From Anaerolineaceae bacterium (lineage in GTDB: Bacteria > Chloroflexota > Anaerolineae > Anaerolineales > Anaerolineaceae): a stretch of DNA of 64,000 bases. A model generated the notes under the pieces. It worked only from the letters and a program-made list of their open reading frames with translations, was not told where the DNA came from and ran no database searches. The stretch spans positions 62,001 to 126,000 of the forward strand of contig JAJUGU010000004.1 in NCBI GenBank assembly GCA_029265815.1. The letters run 5' to 3'. Shown piece after piece: positions 15,681 through 23,782 of this stretch; position 1 is the stretch's first letter; each line of letters starts with the position of its first letter. Both the position numbers and the translations under genes were made by a program.

Positions 15681-16622
15681 TCAGGCAACTTTCCAGCGCA
15701 ATGGCTTGTCATTCAGGGCATTCAACACTTCTTCAGCGATGTCGTTTGCCGCTCTGGTCTGGGCTTCAACGGTCTGCGCACCGATATGCGGGGTGCAGGT
15801 GACTTTGGGATGCGCTACCAGGTCGGTTAAACCGGGAGGTTCCGCTGAGAACACATCCAGCGCCGCGCCTGCGACCTTGCCTGAATGGAGCGCGTCCAGC
15901 AACGCGGCCTCATCGATCACACCACCGCGCGCTGCGCACACAATATAAACACCCTGTTTCATTTTGCCAAACGCTTCAGCGTTCAACATGCCCTTCGAAT
16001 CAGCGGTCAGCGGCATGTGCATGGTGATGAAATCCGCATTCTGATAAATTTCATCCAGCGTGGCTGGTTCGCCGCCGCGCTTTTTAATTTCGTCGGCGGG
16101 AACGAGTGGATCATATGCAAGGATCTTCATTTCGAAGGCTTTCGCCCGTGCTGCCACGGCAGATCCGATGCGGCCAAAACCGATCACGCCCAGAGTCTTC
16201 CCGCAGAGTTCAGCGCCTTCAAATTCCTTTTTCAGCCATTTGCCAGCCTTCATTGAAGCATCAGCCCGCGCAATTTCGCGCACGCTGCTTAACATCAATC
16301 CCATGGTTAATTCTGCCACGGCTACTGTGGTTGCCAGTGGTGAATTGACGACCGTCACTTTGCTTTCCTTCGCGGCAGGAAGATTGATATTATCCACACC
16401 CACTCCGGCGCGGCCGACAACCTTTAATTTTTTTCCTGCAGCAAATACTTCCGGGGTCACTTTTGTGCGGCCGCGGACAATGAGCGCATCGTATTCACCA
16501 ACCACCTTCAACAAATCTTCCGCAGTGATCCCCGGCTGATCTACAACTTCAGCCGAAGCACGCAGGATCGCCTTGCCGTTTTCCTCGAGGCCATCCGTTA
16601 GCAAGATTTTCCAAGCAGACAT
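15681..16622 (-). CDS. serA: D-3-phosphoglycerate dehydrogenase-type 2-hydroxyacid dehydrogenase
   Basis: 313 residues from ATG 16622 with AAAGGAG 9 bases upstream; the longer ORF-track start at 16670 is rejected. NAD-binding is marked by LGVIGFGRIGSAVAARAKAF. The catalytic set appears as Arg in CAARGGVIDEAALLDAL, Glu in LDVFSAEPP and His in VTCTPHIGAQT. VGRAGVGVDNINLPAAKE and NSPLATTVAVAELT are typical of SerA. It lacks the C-terminal ACT or ASB regulatory domains, so it would be the short, non-serine-inhibited form. It catalyses the first step of serine synthesis from 3-phosphoglycerate, although another 2-hydroxyacid substrate cannot be excluded. It lies 33 bases upstream of the M32 gene on the same strand. 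Confidence 0.88.
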   Translation of the reverse strand: MSAWKILLTDGLEENGKAILRASAEVVDQPGITAEDLLKVVGEYDALIVRGRTKVTPEVFAAGKKLKVVGRAGVGVDNINLPAAKESKVTVVNSPLATTVAVAELTMGLMLSSVREIARADASMKAGKWLKKEFEGAELCGKTLGVIGFGRIGSAVAARAKAFEMKILAYDPLVPADEIKKRGGEPATLDEIYQNADFITMHMPLTADSKGMLNAEAFGKMKQGVYIVCAARGGVIDEAALLDALHSGKVAGAALDVFSAEPPGLTDLVAHPKVTCTPHIGAQTVEAQTRAANDIAEEVLNALNDKPLRWKVA

Positions 16623-16848
16623 GACATACTCCTTTGAATGTGATAAGAACCAAAATTCCCCATGCTTCATTTTACCTTATTTCATTATTCGGATTCAGAA
16701 AAAGCCTCATGATTAGCCAGATAATCCGCTGGAATAGAGAACTGTCATTGCGAAACCTGCGCTCTTTGCAGGTCGAATCCTTTCTCGTTACATTCAACAC
16801 TGGGAATAGCTTCGTAGATGTTTTTCAGAACCAGATTGTCTCGAGGCG

Positions 16849-18522
16849 TTACAGGTCTCTTACCATGTACAATTCGCAGCGCTTAAAGCCGCGTTTCTCA
16901 TAATACTCGCGCGTTCCCACGGCAGCGATCACTGCCATGTGGTGCTTCCCCTTTAAACGGGCAAGCGCTGCGGCTTGTTCCAACAGGCGTGTGCCCAGAC
17001 CGATATGCTGGGCTGCACCGCTGTGCTCGCTGCCCACTGGCAGCGACTGACCATAAACGTGTACCTCGCGGATGAGTGCGGCATCCTGCAATTCTGGGAT
17101 GGGTAACTGTGGTGCATTCTCTGATGGGAACGAAAGGCGCAGGTAACCAGCCAGCCGGTTTTCGGGTGTGTTATATGACAGGAAATGTTCTTCGGCGCAG
17201 GAAGGGTTGTATTTCAGGTCACGAAATTCAAGAGTATCGGGGTTCACAACCTGTCCTTTGACCTCCCGGCAGCGGATGCAGCGGCAGGCAGTGCCGCGTT
17301 TTTGCATCTCGATATGCACATCCTGACGCAGGCTGGTGCGCTTATTGCCCTCTACCACATGGATCGAGGGAATGTCGCGGATGATGCGGTTAACTCGGCA
17401 ATATTCGGGGATCAGCGGCTTGATATCCGCAATCAGGTTGACCAGCTGCTCTGTGGTATACGGCTGGTATTCCCCCCGCTGCCAGTATTGGTAGAGTTCA
17501 GCGGTCTCAAGCAGCTGTGTTGGATAGATCTTAATCTCATCCGGCGCATATCCGCCAGCCCACAGGCGGGCGAAATCTTCGCGATCCGACTCAAGAGTCG
17601 CGCCGAGCAGGTTCGGCATCCAATGCAGCACGATCTTAAAACCCGCCGCACGCAACAATGTTGTGGCGCGCAGCGTATCGGCAGCGGTGTGCCCGCGCAG
17701 ATTCAACGCCAAAACGCGGTCATCGAGGCTCTGGGCGCCCATCTGCACCTTGGTCACGCCCAGGCGCCGCAGCCACACCAGTTCATCAGCAGTGATCTCA
17801 TCCGGCCGGGTCTCGATCACCAGACCAACATTGCGATGGTTGGCAGTTTCATTGATGCGGTGAGCTTTCTTTAATTCAGCGAGGTCAATTTCAACGTTGG
17901 ACGAACGTTCATTCGGTTCTTCAACAGCGGCTGGTTGCTGTCCCTCAGGTACTGCATCTTCGTTCATCGCATGGAAGCAGCGGCGGATGAACCATTCCTG
18001 ATATTCGCGCCGGTAACTGCTCCACGTGCCGCCCAGCACAAGCAGTTCAATCTTGTCATTGGGATGCCCAACCGCGTCATATTCCCTGATGCGCGAATTG
18101 ACCTGATCGAAGGGATCAAAGCGGTTCTGAAACGCACGGGCAGCCCCGGGTTCATCAGCCAGGTAACTCTTGGGCATATACACTTCGCTTGGGCAAAAAA
18201 TACATCTCCCGGGGCAGGGATACGCCTTGGTCAGAACGGTAACAGTAGTCACCCCCGAAAGCGTCCGTACCGGCTTCATACGAATCCGCGCCAGGAAATT
18301 CGGATCATCCTCCCACTCGCCATCAGCCACCAGTTCCTTGTAAGCAGCTACCAGCACATGCTTGGCGATCAATTTACCATCTGGCATGGGGTTTGAGCGC
18401 AGCGCACGGTCCAGGCGGATGCCTGAGCGCACTTCATCAAGGACGGTTTTTGCCCGCTCGATTTGTTCAGGAGTGTATTGGCGCTCTTTACGCCAGTTTT
18501 CGATAAACTCGTCTCTCTTCAT
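16849..18522 (-). CDS. Elp3-family tRNA U34 carboxymethyltransferase (radical SAM + GNAT)
   Basis: 557 residues. The radical SAM domain contains the iron-sulfur motif AYPCPGRCIFCPSE (C-x3-C-x2-C, about residue 105), with the preceding RTLSGVTTVTVLTKA and the downstream VLGGTWSSY and IETRPDEITADELVWLRRLGVTKVQMGAQSLDD. A Cys pair follows (CRCIRCREV). The C-terminal 110 residues form a GNAT acetyltransferase fold with HIGLGTRLLEQAAALA and GTREYYEKRGFKRCELY. Elp3 makes cm5U at wobble position 34 using acetyl-CoA and SAM. The start codon is 16 bp from that of the divergent methyltransferase gene, and no Shine-Dalgarno is present. It stands alone without other Elongator subunits, as in archaea and some bacteria. 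Confidence 0.95.
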   Translation of the reverse strand: MKRDEFIENWRKERQYTPEQIERAKTVLDEVRSGIRLDRALRSNPMPDGKLIAKHVLVAAYKELVADGEWEDDPNFLARIRMKPVRTLSGVTTVTVLTKAYPCPGRCIFCPSEVYMPKSYLADEPGAARAFQNRFDPFDQVNSRIREYDAVGHPNDKIELLVLGGTWSSYRREYQEWFIRRCFHAMNEDAVPEGQQPAAVEEPNERSSNVEIDLAELKKAHRINETANHRNVGLVIETRPDEITADELVWLRRLGVTKVQMGAQSLDDRVLALNLRGHTAADTLRATTLLRAAGFKIVLHWMPNLLGATLESDREDFARLWAGGYAPDEIKIYPTQLLETAELYQYWQRGEYQPYTTEQLVNLIADIKPLIPEYCRVNRIIRDIPSIHVVEGNKRTSLRQDVHIEMQKRGTACRCIRCREVKGQVVNPDTLEFRDLKYNPSCAEEHFLSYNTPENRLAGYLRLSFPSENAPQLPIPELQDAALIREVHVYGQSLPVGSEHSGAAQHIGLGTRLLEQAAALARLKGKHHMAVIAAVGTREYYEKRGFKRCELYMVRDL

Positions 18523-18538
18523 CGGTATAATAGGGAAT
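18523..18538. promoter_or_regulatory. 16-bp divergent promoter between Elp3 and methyltransferase genes
   Basis: The two start codons are separated by CGGTATAATAGGGAAT only. On the plus strand TATAAT (18526-18531) is exactly 7 bases before the ATG; on the minus strand CTATTATACC offers an overlapping -10-like TATTAT 4 bases before the Elp3 ATG. Neither gene has room for a normal 5' UTR, so at least the plus-strand mRNA should be leaderless. Each -35 region would lie inside the neighbouring gene. Confidence 0.65.
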
Positions 18539-19297
18539 ATGCGCGAAGAAACGCTTCAAAGACTAAGAACAATCAACAAAGAATTTTACCAGAGATTCGG
18601 TGAAGCCTTTGCCGAGACGCGCCGTCGCATTCAACCCGGTGTGGCCCGCGCGTTGGAAGAGTGGATCACAGGCGGCCACTGGTTGGATATTGGCTGCGGC
18701 AGTGGAACTCTCTCACAGGCCTGGATCAAACGCTGTCTGACCGGTTCTTATACCGGCATCGATTTCAGTCAGCCGTTGCTGCATGAAGCACGAAAGTTGC
18801 TTGAAGCCAATCCACCACGGCAGGGACTGGTGATAACATTTCAGCAATTGGACCTGATGAATGAGAACTGGGCAGAATGCTATAAACCAATGGCTTATGA
18901 TGGTGTGCTGGCTTTTGCTGTGCTACACCACATTCCCGGGTCGGCAGCGAGGATGAGTTTATTGCGACAGGCCACGACGCTGATCAAACCCGGTGGTCTG
19001 TTCATCCATTCAGAGTGGCAGTTCCAGCACAGTCCGAAACTGATGGCTCGCGTTCAGCCCTGGAGCAAAGTTAACCTGCGCAATGAAGACGTGGATGTCG
19101 GTGACACACTGCTTGACTGGCGTCATGAAGCGACCGGCGGAGAAAAAGGGTATGGTCTGCGCTATGTGCATCTCTTTTCGAGAGAAGAATTGCAAGAGAT
19201 GGCAGACGCCTGTGGGTTCGAGATCGTGCAGGAATATGAATCTGATGGCGCGGGTGAAAGGCTGGGGCTGTACCAGGTCTGGCGAAAACTCAAATAA
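18539..19297 (+). CDS. Trm9/ALKBH8-like SAM-dependent methyltransferase
   Basis: 252 residues from ATG 18539. The SAM-binding core is HWLDIGCGSGTLSQ (motif I), YTGIDFSQPLLHEAR (motif II) and YDGVLAFAVLHHIPG (motif IV with the Asp-Gly start), then LIKPGGLFI (motif VI). The C-terminal GLRYVHLFSREELQEMADACGFEIV and the preceding DTLLDWRHE resemble the 'lvpW ... RYyHlF..gEL..l....gF' tail of Trm9 and the ALKBH8 methyltransferase. Those enzymes convert cm5U34, the product of Elp3, to mcm5U34. The direct divergent pairing with an Elp3 gene supports this role. A generic class I methyltransferase remains the alternative. No Trm112 homologue is visible nearby. Confidence 0.8.
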   Translation: MREETLQRLRTINKEFYQRFGEAFAETRRRIQPGVARALEEWITGGHWLDIGCGSGTLSQAWIKRCLTGSYTGIDFSQPLLHEARKLLEANPPRQGLVITFQQLDLMNENWAECYKPMAYDGVLAFAVLHHIPGSAARMSLLRQATTLIKPGGLFIHSEWQFQHSPKLMARVQPWSKVNLRNEDVDVGDTLLDWRHEATGGEKGYGLRYVHLFSREELQEMADACGFEIVQEYESDGAGERLGLYQVWRKLK

Positions 19298-19319
19298 ACC
19301 CGATCTTCAAAATTCAGTA

Positions 19320-19703
19320 TTAAACTGTTTTCCCTGTCAATTCTCCACGCAGACGGCTGCGCGCCTGGCTGAGGTGATAATTTACCGCCCGGCGAGATAC
19401 CCCCAGCATGGCGGCTATTTCAAGGCTGGTAAAACCCCTCGCTGAAAGTTCAAAAACCTGCCTCTGTCTGCGCGTCAAACCGGTAACCGTATCATGTTTT
19501 TGAGCACGGTTTATTGCCCGCTGCGGAGCGACAATCACGGTGCTGTTCAGCTGGCAGGCGGTTAATTTACCCGGCGGACCATCCCGCAATACCGGCAGCG
19601 GCCTCATCCCCGCGTTAACGGCTGTAACCAGCTCGGCAGGTGTTAGATCAACATGCAGTTGGATAACTGTTGCGTCATCGGGCAAATAAAGCAGGCGGGT
19701 CAT
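19320..19703 (-). CDS. Short LuxR/sigma-70 region 4-type HTH protein
   Basis: 127 residues from ATG 19703, which has GGAG 6 bases upstream; the ORF-track ATG at 19715 has no Shine-Dalgarno. The C-terminal 50 residues are a LuxR-type helix-turn-helix (LTRRQRQVFELSARGFTSLEIAAMLGVSRRAVNYHLSQARSRLRG). The N-terminal 70 residues (MTRLLYLPDDATVIQLHVDL) are not a receiver or PAS domain and are not recognised. Without a phospho-acceptor it is likely constitutively able to bind DNA or controlled through the small N-terminal domain. The closest possible target is its own divergent promoter region at 19704-19903. Confidence 0.8.
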   Translation of the reverse strand: MTRLLYLPDDATVIQLHVDLTPAELVTAVNAGMRPLPVLRDGPPGKLTACQLNSTVIVAPQRAINRAQKHDTVTGLTRRQRQVFELSARGFTSLEIAAMLGVSRRAVNYHLSQARSRLRGELTGKTV

Positions 19704-19830
19704 GGCTGACTCCATCGCATGTAAAGGGGAATAATTGTGAAACCCTTACACAACTTATGTAGAACATTCATTCTATATTTTAGATTAAAAATCAGGAAAG
19801 TCAAGGTGTCAATCATTCCTTTGAATGAGG

Positions 19831-19858
19831 TTGACCATTGCAGACCATTCTGTATAAT
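19831..19858 (+). promoter_or_regulatory. Sigma-70-type promoter
   Basis: TTGACC (19831-19836), 16-bp spacer, TATAAT (19853-19858), 46 bases before the membrane-anchored protein gene at 19904. Confidence 0.75.
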
Positions 19859-19903
19859 TCTTCTAATAATTAACAAGTTTGATCGTTCAGCAAGGAACAA
19901 ACC

Positions 19904-20338
19904 ATGCAGGAAAAAATGCAGCACAGCACTCAGCAGGCAAATGACAAAAAATGGACACTCCTGGTGATTGGTATTGCTGTCGGCATATTGGTCACTCTAT
20001 GTAGTATTGCTGGAATTGCTGGAACTTTGTTTTTTATTAAGAATTCTGAAATCCGTGAGACAGAAAGCGTCGAACTGGACGCAAAAGTGATTCTTACTGT
20101 TGATAAAGACGGTTGCGGAGTCGAACGCAGTGAGGTGTTGGGCAGCACGCCGGTATCATCGCTCACCTGGGTCATCGTAGACGGGGCTGGTTACAGTATC
20201 CTCGAGCGAAACGCGGAAGAGGAATACAAGTATCGCTACTATCAGCCAGGACAATACACGGTATATATTAACGCCTGGTATGATGGCCGTTACCATCAGA
20301 TCAGCAACGAAGTCACCATCACTTGCAGTCCAAAGTAA
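19904..20338 (+). CDS. Membrane-anchored extracytoplasmic protein of unknown function
   Basis: 144 residues with CAAGGA about 9 bases upstream. One transmembrane helix (LLVIGIAVGILVTLCSIAGIAGTLFFI, about 18-45) anchors an outside domain of about 95 residues. That domain is beta-rich and ends QYTVYINAWYDGRYHQISNEVTITC, the strand pattern of an immunoglobulin or PKD-like fold. Cys in GCGVERSEV and the final ITCSPK could form a disulfide. No enzyme motif is seen. It has its own promoter and faces the divergent LuxR-type gene. Confidence 0.7.
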   Translation: MQEKMQHSTQQANDKKWTLLVIGIAVGILVTLCSIAGIAGTLFFIKNSEIRETESVELDAKVILTVDKDGCGVERSEVLGSTPVSSLTWVIVDGAGYSILERNAEEEYKYRYYQPGQYTVYINAWYDGRYHQISNEVTITCSPK

Positions 20339-20383
20339 AGTTCCAAAATACCTGTTACTGTTGCGAAATAACAGAAATAATTT

Positions 20384-21844
20384 CTAGAAGGGACCAAATC
20401 CGATCAGAGATCCCAGCCACAAGAAGAGAGCAACCAGCGGGAAGATCGCCAGCCACAATTTGGCAGTAAATTTCATCCACTTTGTGTAACTGACCGATGC
20501 CAGGCCAAGGCTGATCAAGAGAATGGCATTTGTGGGATACGCCAGATTGGTGAAACCGTCGCCAAAACAGTAGGCGGTAACTGCCAGTTGGCGCGTTACG
20601 CCCACCAGATCAGCAAGCGGAAGAAGAATGGGCATCATCAACACCGCCTTCGCGCCTGCTGAAGCGACGAAGAACTCCACAACCAGCGCCAGCACAAATA
20701 TGATCATGACTGCTGCAAAGGGTGATGTATCTGCCAGAGCACTTGATGCACCATGCAAAATCGTGTCGATCACCTTGCCGTTGGTGACGATATGTTTTGG
20801 GCTGGCAGCCATCAAAATCATTGGAATGCCAGGAGCCATTCCCAGCAGCCCCTCTTTGAGCGCACCACCGATCACTCTGCCCGGTGTGCCTGAAATGAAG
20901 CCCGCGGCCAGTCCTCCAACAAAGAACAGGATGCCGACGATCGGCAGTGCATAATCCGACAGGAAAGAGAGAGAAGAATTCTCCGAAAGGAATGGGCTGG
21001 AAACAAGAACAACGATAATGAGCAGCATGAACCCGGCGAACCACAGTGCCGCCTTGCCAATTTTTGAACTGGAAGAATTCGAATCAAGCTGAAATGGAGC
21101 GACCGGATTTCGTCCAGCCCCATCTTTCTCGTAAACTATAGAAGAGGCAGGATTCCGGTCGATGCGGTGCGCGTATCCCAGCAAGAAGAGAATCAGGATT
21201 GCATAAAATACTGCAAAAACTGGAAGGCGCAGCAGCGCACCCGAAAACAACGGGAGCCCGGCCAGTCTCTGTGCCACGCCAATAGTGAAGGGATTGGTGA
21301 TGGCGGCTGAAAAACCAATATTACACGCCAAGACGCTCATTCCAAGCCCCACAAGTGCATCCCAGCCAAGAGAGTATGAAAGCGCGATGATCAGCGGAAC
21401 CAGGGGGATGAGTTCTTCCAGTAACCCAAAGAAACCACCCAGAATCATGAAGAAGAGCGAAAGAACCGCCAGCAGCAGATATTTGCGTGAGCCGAATTTT
21501 TGCACGATCTTGTTCAACCCGGCATTAAGGATGCCGCTTTTTTGAAGCACAGCAAATGCCCCGCTGACCAGCAGGATGAACACGATGATAGTGATGAGGA
21601 TCAAGTTATCTTCACCCCACAATACTTCTATCGGTGCGGTGAACCAGCGCCAGATGGGATAATTGGGACGGGTAATGGTCTGATAATCGCTGATCACCGT
21701 ACGGCCGTTTTCAATAGTACGCTGGTAGCTTCCTGCCGGCAGCACGCGGGTTAATAAACCAGCAGCAATGATCAACAGCAGCAGGATCAGTACCGATTGG
21801 ATAAATACTTTTTTGCCGATCTGTGCTCCTGCTTTCTGTTCCAT
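20384..21844 (-). CDS. YfcC-family (C4-dicarboxylate/short-chain carrier-like) membrane transporter
   Basis: 486 residues with about twelve predicted membrane helices. The N-terminal LLTRVLPAGSYQRTIENGRTVI matches the family opening ('ip.G.y.r....g...v'). The reentrant regions appear as LSYSLGWDALVGLGMSVLACNIGFSAAITNPFTIGVAQ and GAKAVLMMPILLPLADLVGVTRQLAVTAYCFGDGFTNLAYPTNA. This is the ion-transporter superfamily that includes YfcC, ArcD and DcuC-like carriers. The substrate is probably a carboxylate, peptide or amino acid, but it cannot be set from sequence. AAAAGGAG lies before the start. It is transcribed alone. Confidence 0.88.
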   Translation of the reverse strand: MEQKAGAQIGKKVFIQSVLILLLLIIAAGLLTRVLPAGSYQRTIENGRTVISDYQTITRPNYPIWRWFTAPIEVLWGEDNLILITIIVFILLVSGAFAVLQKSGILNAGLNKIVQKFGSRKYLLLAVLSLFFMILGGFFGLLEELIPLVPLIIALSYSLGWDALVGLGMSVLACNIGFSAAITNPFTIGVAQRLAGLPLFSGALLRLPVFAVFYAILILFLLGYAHRIDRNPASSIVYEKDGAGRNPVAPFQLDSNSSSSKIGKAALWFAGFMLLIIVVLVSSPFLSENSSLSFLSDYALPIVGILFFVGGLAAGFISGTPGRVIGGALKEGLLGMAPGIPMILMAASPKHIVTNGKVIDTILHGASSALADTSPFAAVMIIFVLALVVEFFVASAGAKAVLMMPILLPLADLVGVTRQLAVTAYCFGDGFTNLAYPTNAILLISLGLASVSYTKWMKFTAKLWLAIFPLVALFLWLGSLIGFGPF

Positions 21845-21969
21845 GTTTACTCCTTTTTACCGAACTATCTGATTTTAGAATACAGTTTAGAATCAGGTTG
21901 AAAAGCTGTCAACCGTTTTGCGTTATTCAACGCCTGCTGGTATATTTAGAGTATGGTGGAATATCACCC

Positions 21970-22695
21970 ATGAACCACGCGATCAGCGCAGTTACAACTC
22001 TTGAAGGTCAGAAGATCTCCTATCAGATCGTGCAATCCAAGCGGGCGCGCCGGATGCGCATCACCGTATCCAGCCGCGGCGTAACCGTCACATTGCCTTA
22101 TGGCCTAAAGATCGTAGAAGCAGAGCGCATGATCCAGCAAAATTCCAGCTGGATACTGGAGCAACTTAAACGTGTCTCGAAAAGTGCAACTGCAAACAGC
22201 GTGCTCCCGGTGGATGTGGTGCTGTTGCGCGGTAAACCGTATAAGATCGAAATCATCGAAGAAATCCAGCGCGCATCGCGCATTCATATTTCAGAAGGAC
22301 GGGAAAAATTGCTGGCGCGGGTGCCGGCGGGCAGCAAACAGTCTCCACGCAGCCTGGTGGAACCGTGGCTCAAACAGCAGGCCAGAAAAGAAATCGAAGC
22401 CATTGTAAACCAACAGGCAGTACGCATGAACCTGCGGGTCAATTCCATTTCCATCCGCGATCAACGCACGCGCTGGGGCAGCTGCTCTAGCAAAGGCAAC
22501 CTCTCCTTCAACTGGCGTCTGGTGATGGCTCCCCCAGCCGTCCTTGAATATGTGGTGATTCACGAACTGGCGCACATGCGCCAACCCAACCACTCCCCGG
22601 CATTCTGGAATGTGGTAGCGCAGTATGCTCCCAATTATAAAATTCTCCGCCAATGGCTGCGAAAAAACGCGGCCGCTTTGCGGCCCGGTGAGTGA
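21970..22695 (+). CDS. YgjP/SprT-like zinc metallopeptidase (DUF45)
   Basis: 241 residues from ATG 21970 with GGTGGA upstream; the ORF-track start at 21823 lies in the divergent gene's promoter. The N-terminus SKRARRMRITVSSRGVTVTLP is the usual first strand pair of the family. The C-terminal zinc motif is VVIHELAHMRQPNHSPAFW, with the third His following, preceded by RTRWGSCSSKGNLSFNWRLVMAP. These proteins, named M48-like, SprT-like or UTP pyrophosphatase in different annotations, have poorly defined physiology. The next gene follows within 31 bases but has its own -10 box. Confidence 0.9.
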   Translation: MNHAISAVTTLEGQKISYQIVQSKRARRMRITVSSRGVTVTLPYGLKIVEAERMIQQNSSWILEQLKRVSKSATANSVLPVDVVLLRGKPYKIEIIEEIQRASRIHISEGREKLLARVPAGSKQSPRSLVEPWLKQQARKEIEAIVNQQAVRMNLRVNSISIRDQRTRWGSCSSKGNLSFNWRLVMAPPAVLEYVVIHELAHMRQPNHSPAFWNVVAQYAPNYKILRQWLRKNAAALRPGE

Positions 22696-22713
22696 AGCAA
22701 ACACTGAAACAGG

Positions 22714-22726
22714 TATAATAAAAATT
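22714..22726 (+). promoter_or_regulatory. Leaderless -10 element
   Basis: TATAAT (22714-22719), then AAAAATT, then ATG at 22727. The 7-base gap equals the usual distance from -10 to the first transcribed base, so RNA should start at the start codon. No Shine-Dalgarno is present. Confidence 0.6.
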
Positions 22727-23746
22727 ATGGAATTTAAACTTCATTCTGATTTCCCGCTCGATCTTGAACACGAATGGAATGAACTTCTTAAAGAAAGCAT
22801 CACTCACGTTCCTTTTCTGCGTTTCGAATACCTGATAGACTGGTGGTCAACACGCGGTGGAGGGGAGTGGCCGGATGGTTCACGGCTGGCGATCATCACC
22901 GCGCATGAAGGCGCGCGCCTGGTTGGGATCGCCCCATTCTTCATTGCCGTCCATGAAGACGAACTGCGGCTATTACTGCTCGGCAGCATCGACATTAGCG
23001 ATTACCTGGATGTGATCTGCCGAAAAGATGACCTGCTGCCATTCATGTCCAACCTGATGAGTTTTATTAAAACCAACCTGGTAGATGTTGAGGGCATTAA
23101 AAAAATCGATCTTTACAATCTGTGCGACGATTCACCAACGATTGCTGCGCTGGAAACGATTGCGGATGAGATGGATCTAAAATTTGAAAGCAAACGCCTG
23201 CAGCATTCGCCATATATTCCCCTGCCCGGAGATTGGGACACCTATCTAGAGCAGCTCAATAAGAAACAGCGGCATGAAATCCGGCGCAAGATGCGCCGTG
23301 CTTCCGAAGGTGAAACCCCGATCGAATTGTACATCACCGAAGAAGCCGGAAAGCTGGAAGATGATATGGACGACTTCCTTGACTTAATGGAACAGGATCC
23401 AGAAAAAGAGGATTTCCTGTCTCCATTGATGCGCGACCAGATGAAAGCGGTCATGCGCTGCGCTTTTGCCAATGGCTGCCTGCAGCTCGCATTTTTACTG
23501 GTGGGAGGTCAGAAAGCCGCGGGCTGTGTCAGTTTTGATTATCTAAACCGCATCTGGGTTTACAATTCAGGAATCAACCGCCATTACATAGCATACTCCC
23601 CCGGCTGGGTATTGCTGGGGCATTTGCTCAAGTGGGCAAACGAGCACGGCCGCGAGGAATTTGATTTCATGCGCGGCAATGAAGATTACAAATATAAATT
23701 CGGAGCCGTAGACAGGTTTGTCCTCAGAGCAACCGTGGAATTCTAA
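22727..23746 (+). CDS. GNAT-fold protein, BioF2/CelD-like
   Basis: 339 residues from ATG 22727. The arrangement is that of the double-GNAT BioF2/CelD family: PFLRFEYLIDWWSTRGGG near the N-terminus, NKKQRHEIRRKMRRASEG in the middle, and the C-terminal GNAT half with AAGCVSFDYLNRIWVYNSGINRHYIAYSPGWVLLGHLLKWANEHGREEFDFMRGNEDYKYKFG. The end 'DF.rG.e.YK..fg' is diagnostic. Family members are linked to exopolysaccharide or lipid acylation and to aminoacyl transfer (FemAB-like). No neighbour clarifies the substrate. The mRNA is predicted to be leaderless. Confidence 0.88.
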   Translation: MEFKLHSDFPLDLEHEWNELLKESITHVPFLRFEYLIDWWSTRGGGEWPDGSRLAIITAHEGARLVGIAPFFIAVHEDELRLLLLGSIDISDYLDVICRKDDLLPFMSNLMSFIKTNLVDVEGIKKIDLYNLCDDSPTIAALETIADEMDLKFESKRLQHSPYIPLPGDWDTYLEQLNKKQRHEIRRKMRRASEGETPIELYITEEAGKLEDDMDDFLDLMEQDPEKEDFLSPLMRDQMKAVMRCAFANGCLQLAFLLVGGQKAAGCVSFDYLNRIWVYNSGINRHYIAYSPGWVLLGHLLKWANEHGREEFDFMRGNEDYKYKFGAVDRFVLRATVEF

Positions 23747-23775
23747 AAGAGCGTCCGTAAAGGACGCTCTTTTCA
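23745..23775. terminator. Bidirectional terminator
   Basis: 12-bp stem AAAAGAGCGTCC / GGACGCTCTTTT with a GTAAA loop, starting at the GNAT stop codon, between convergent genes. Confidence 0.9.
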
Positions 23776-23782
23776 TCTTTTT

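Noticed and set aside
17185-17874. 229-codon plus-strand ORF
   Set aside because: Antisense to the conserved Elp3 coding sequence; no recognisable domain.
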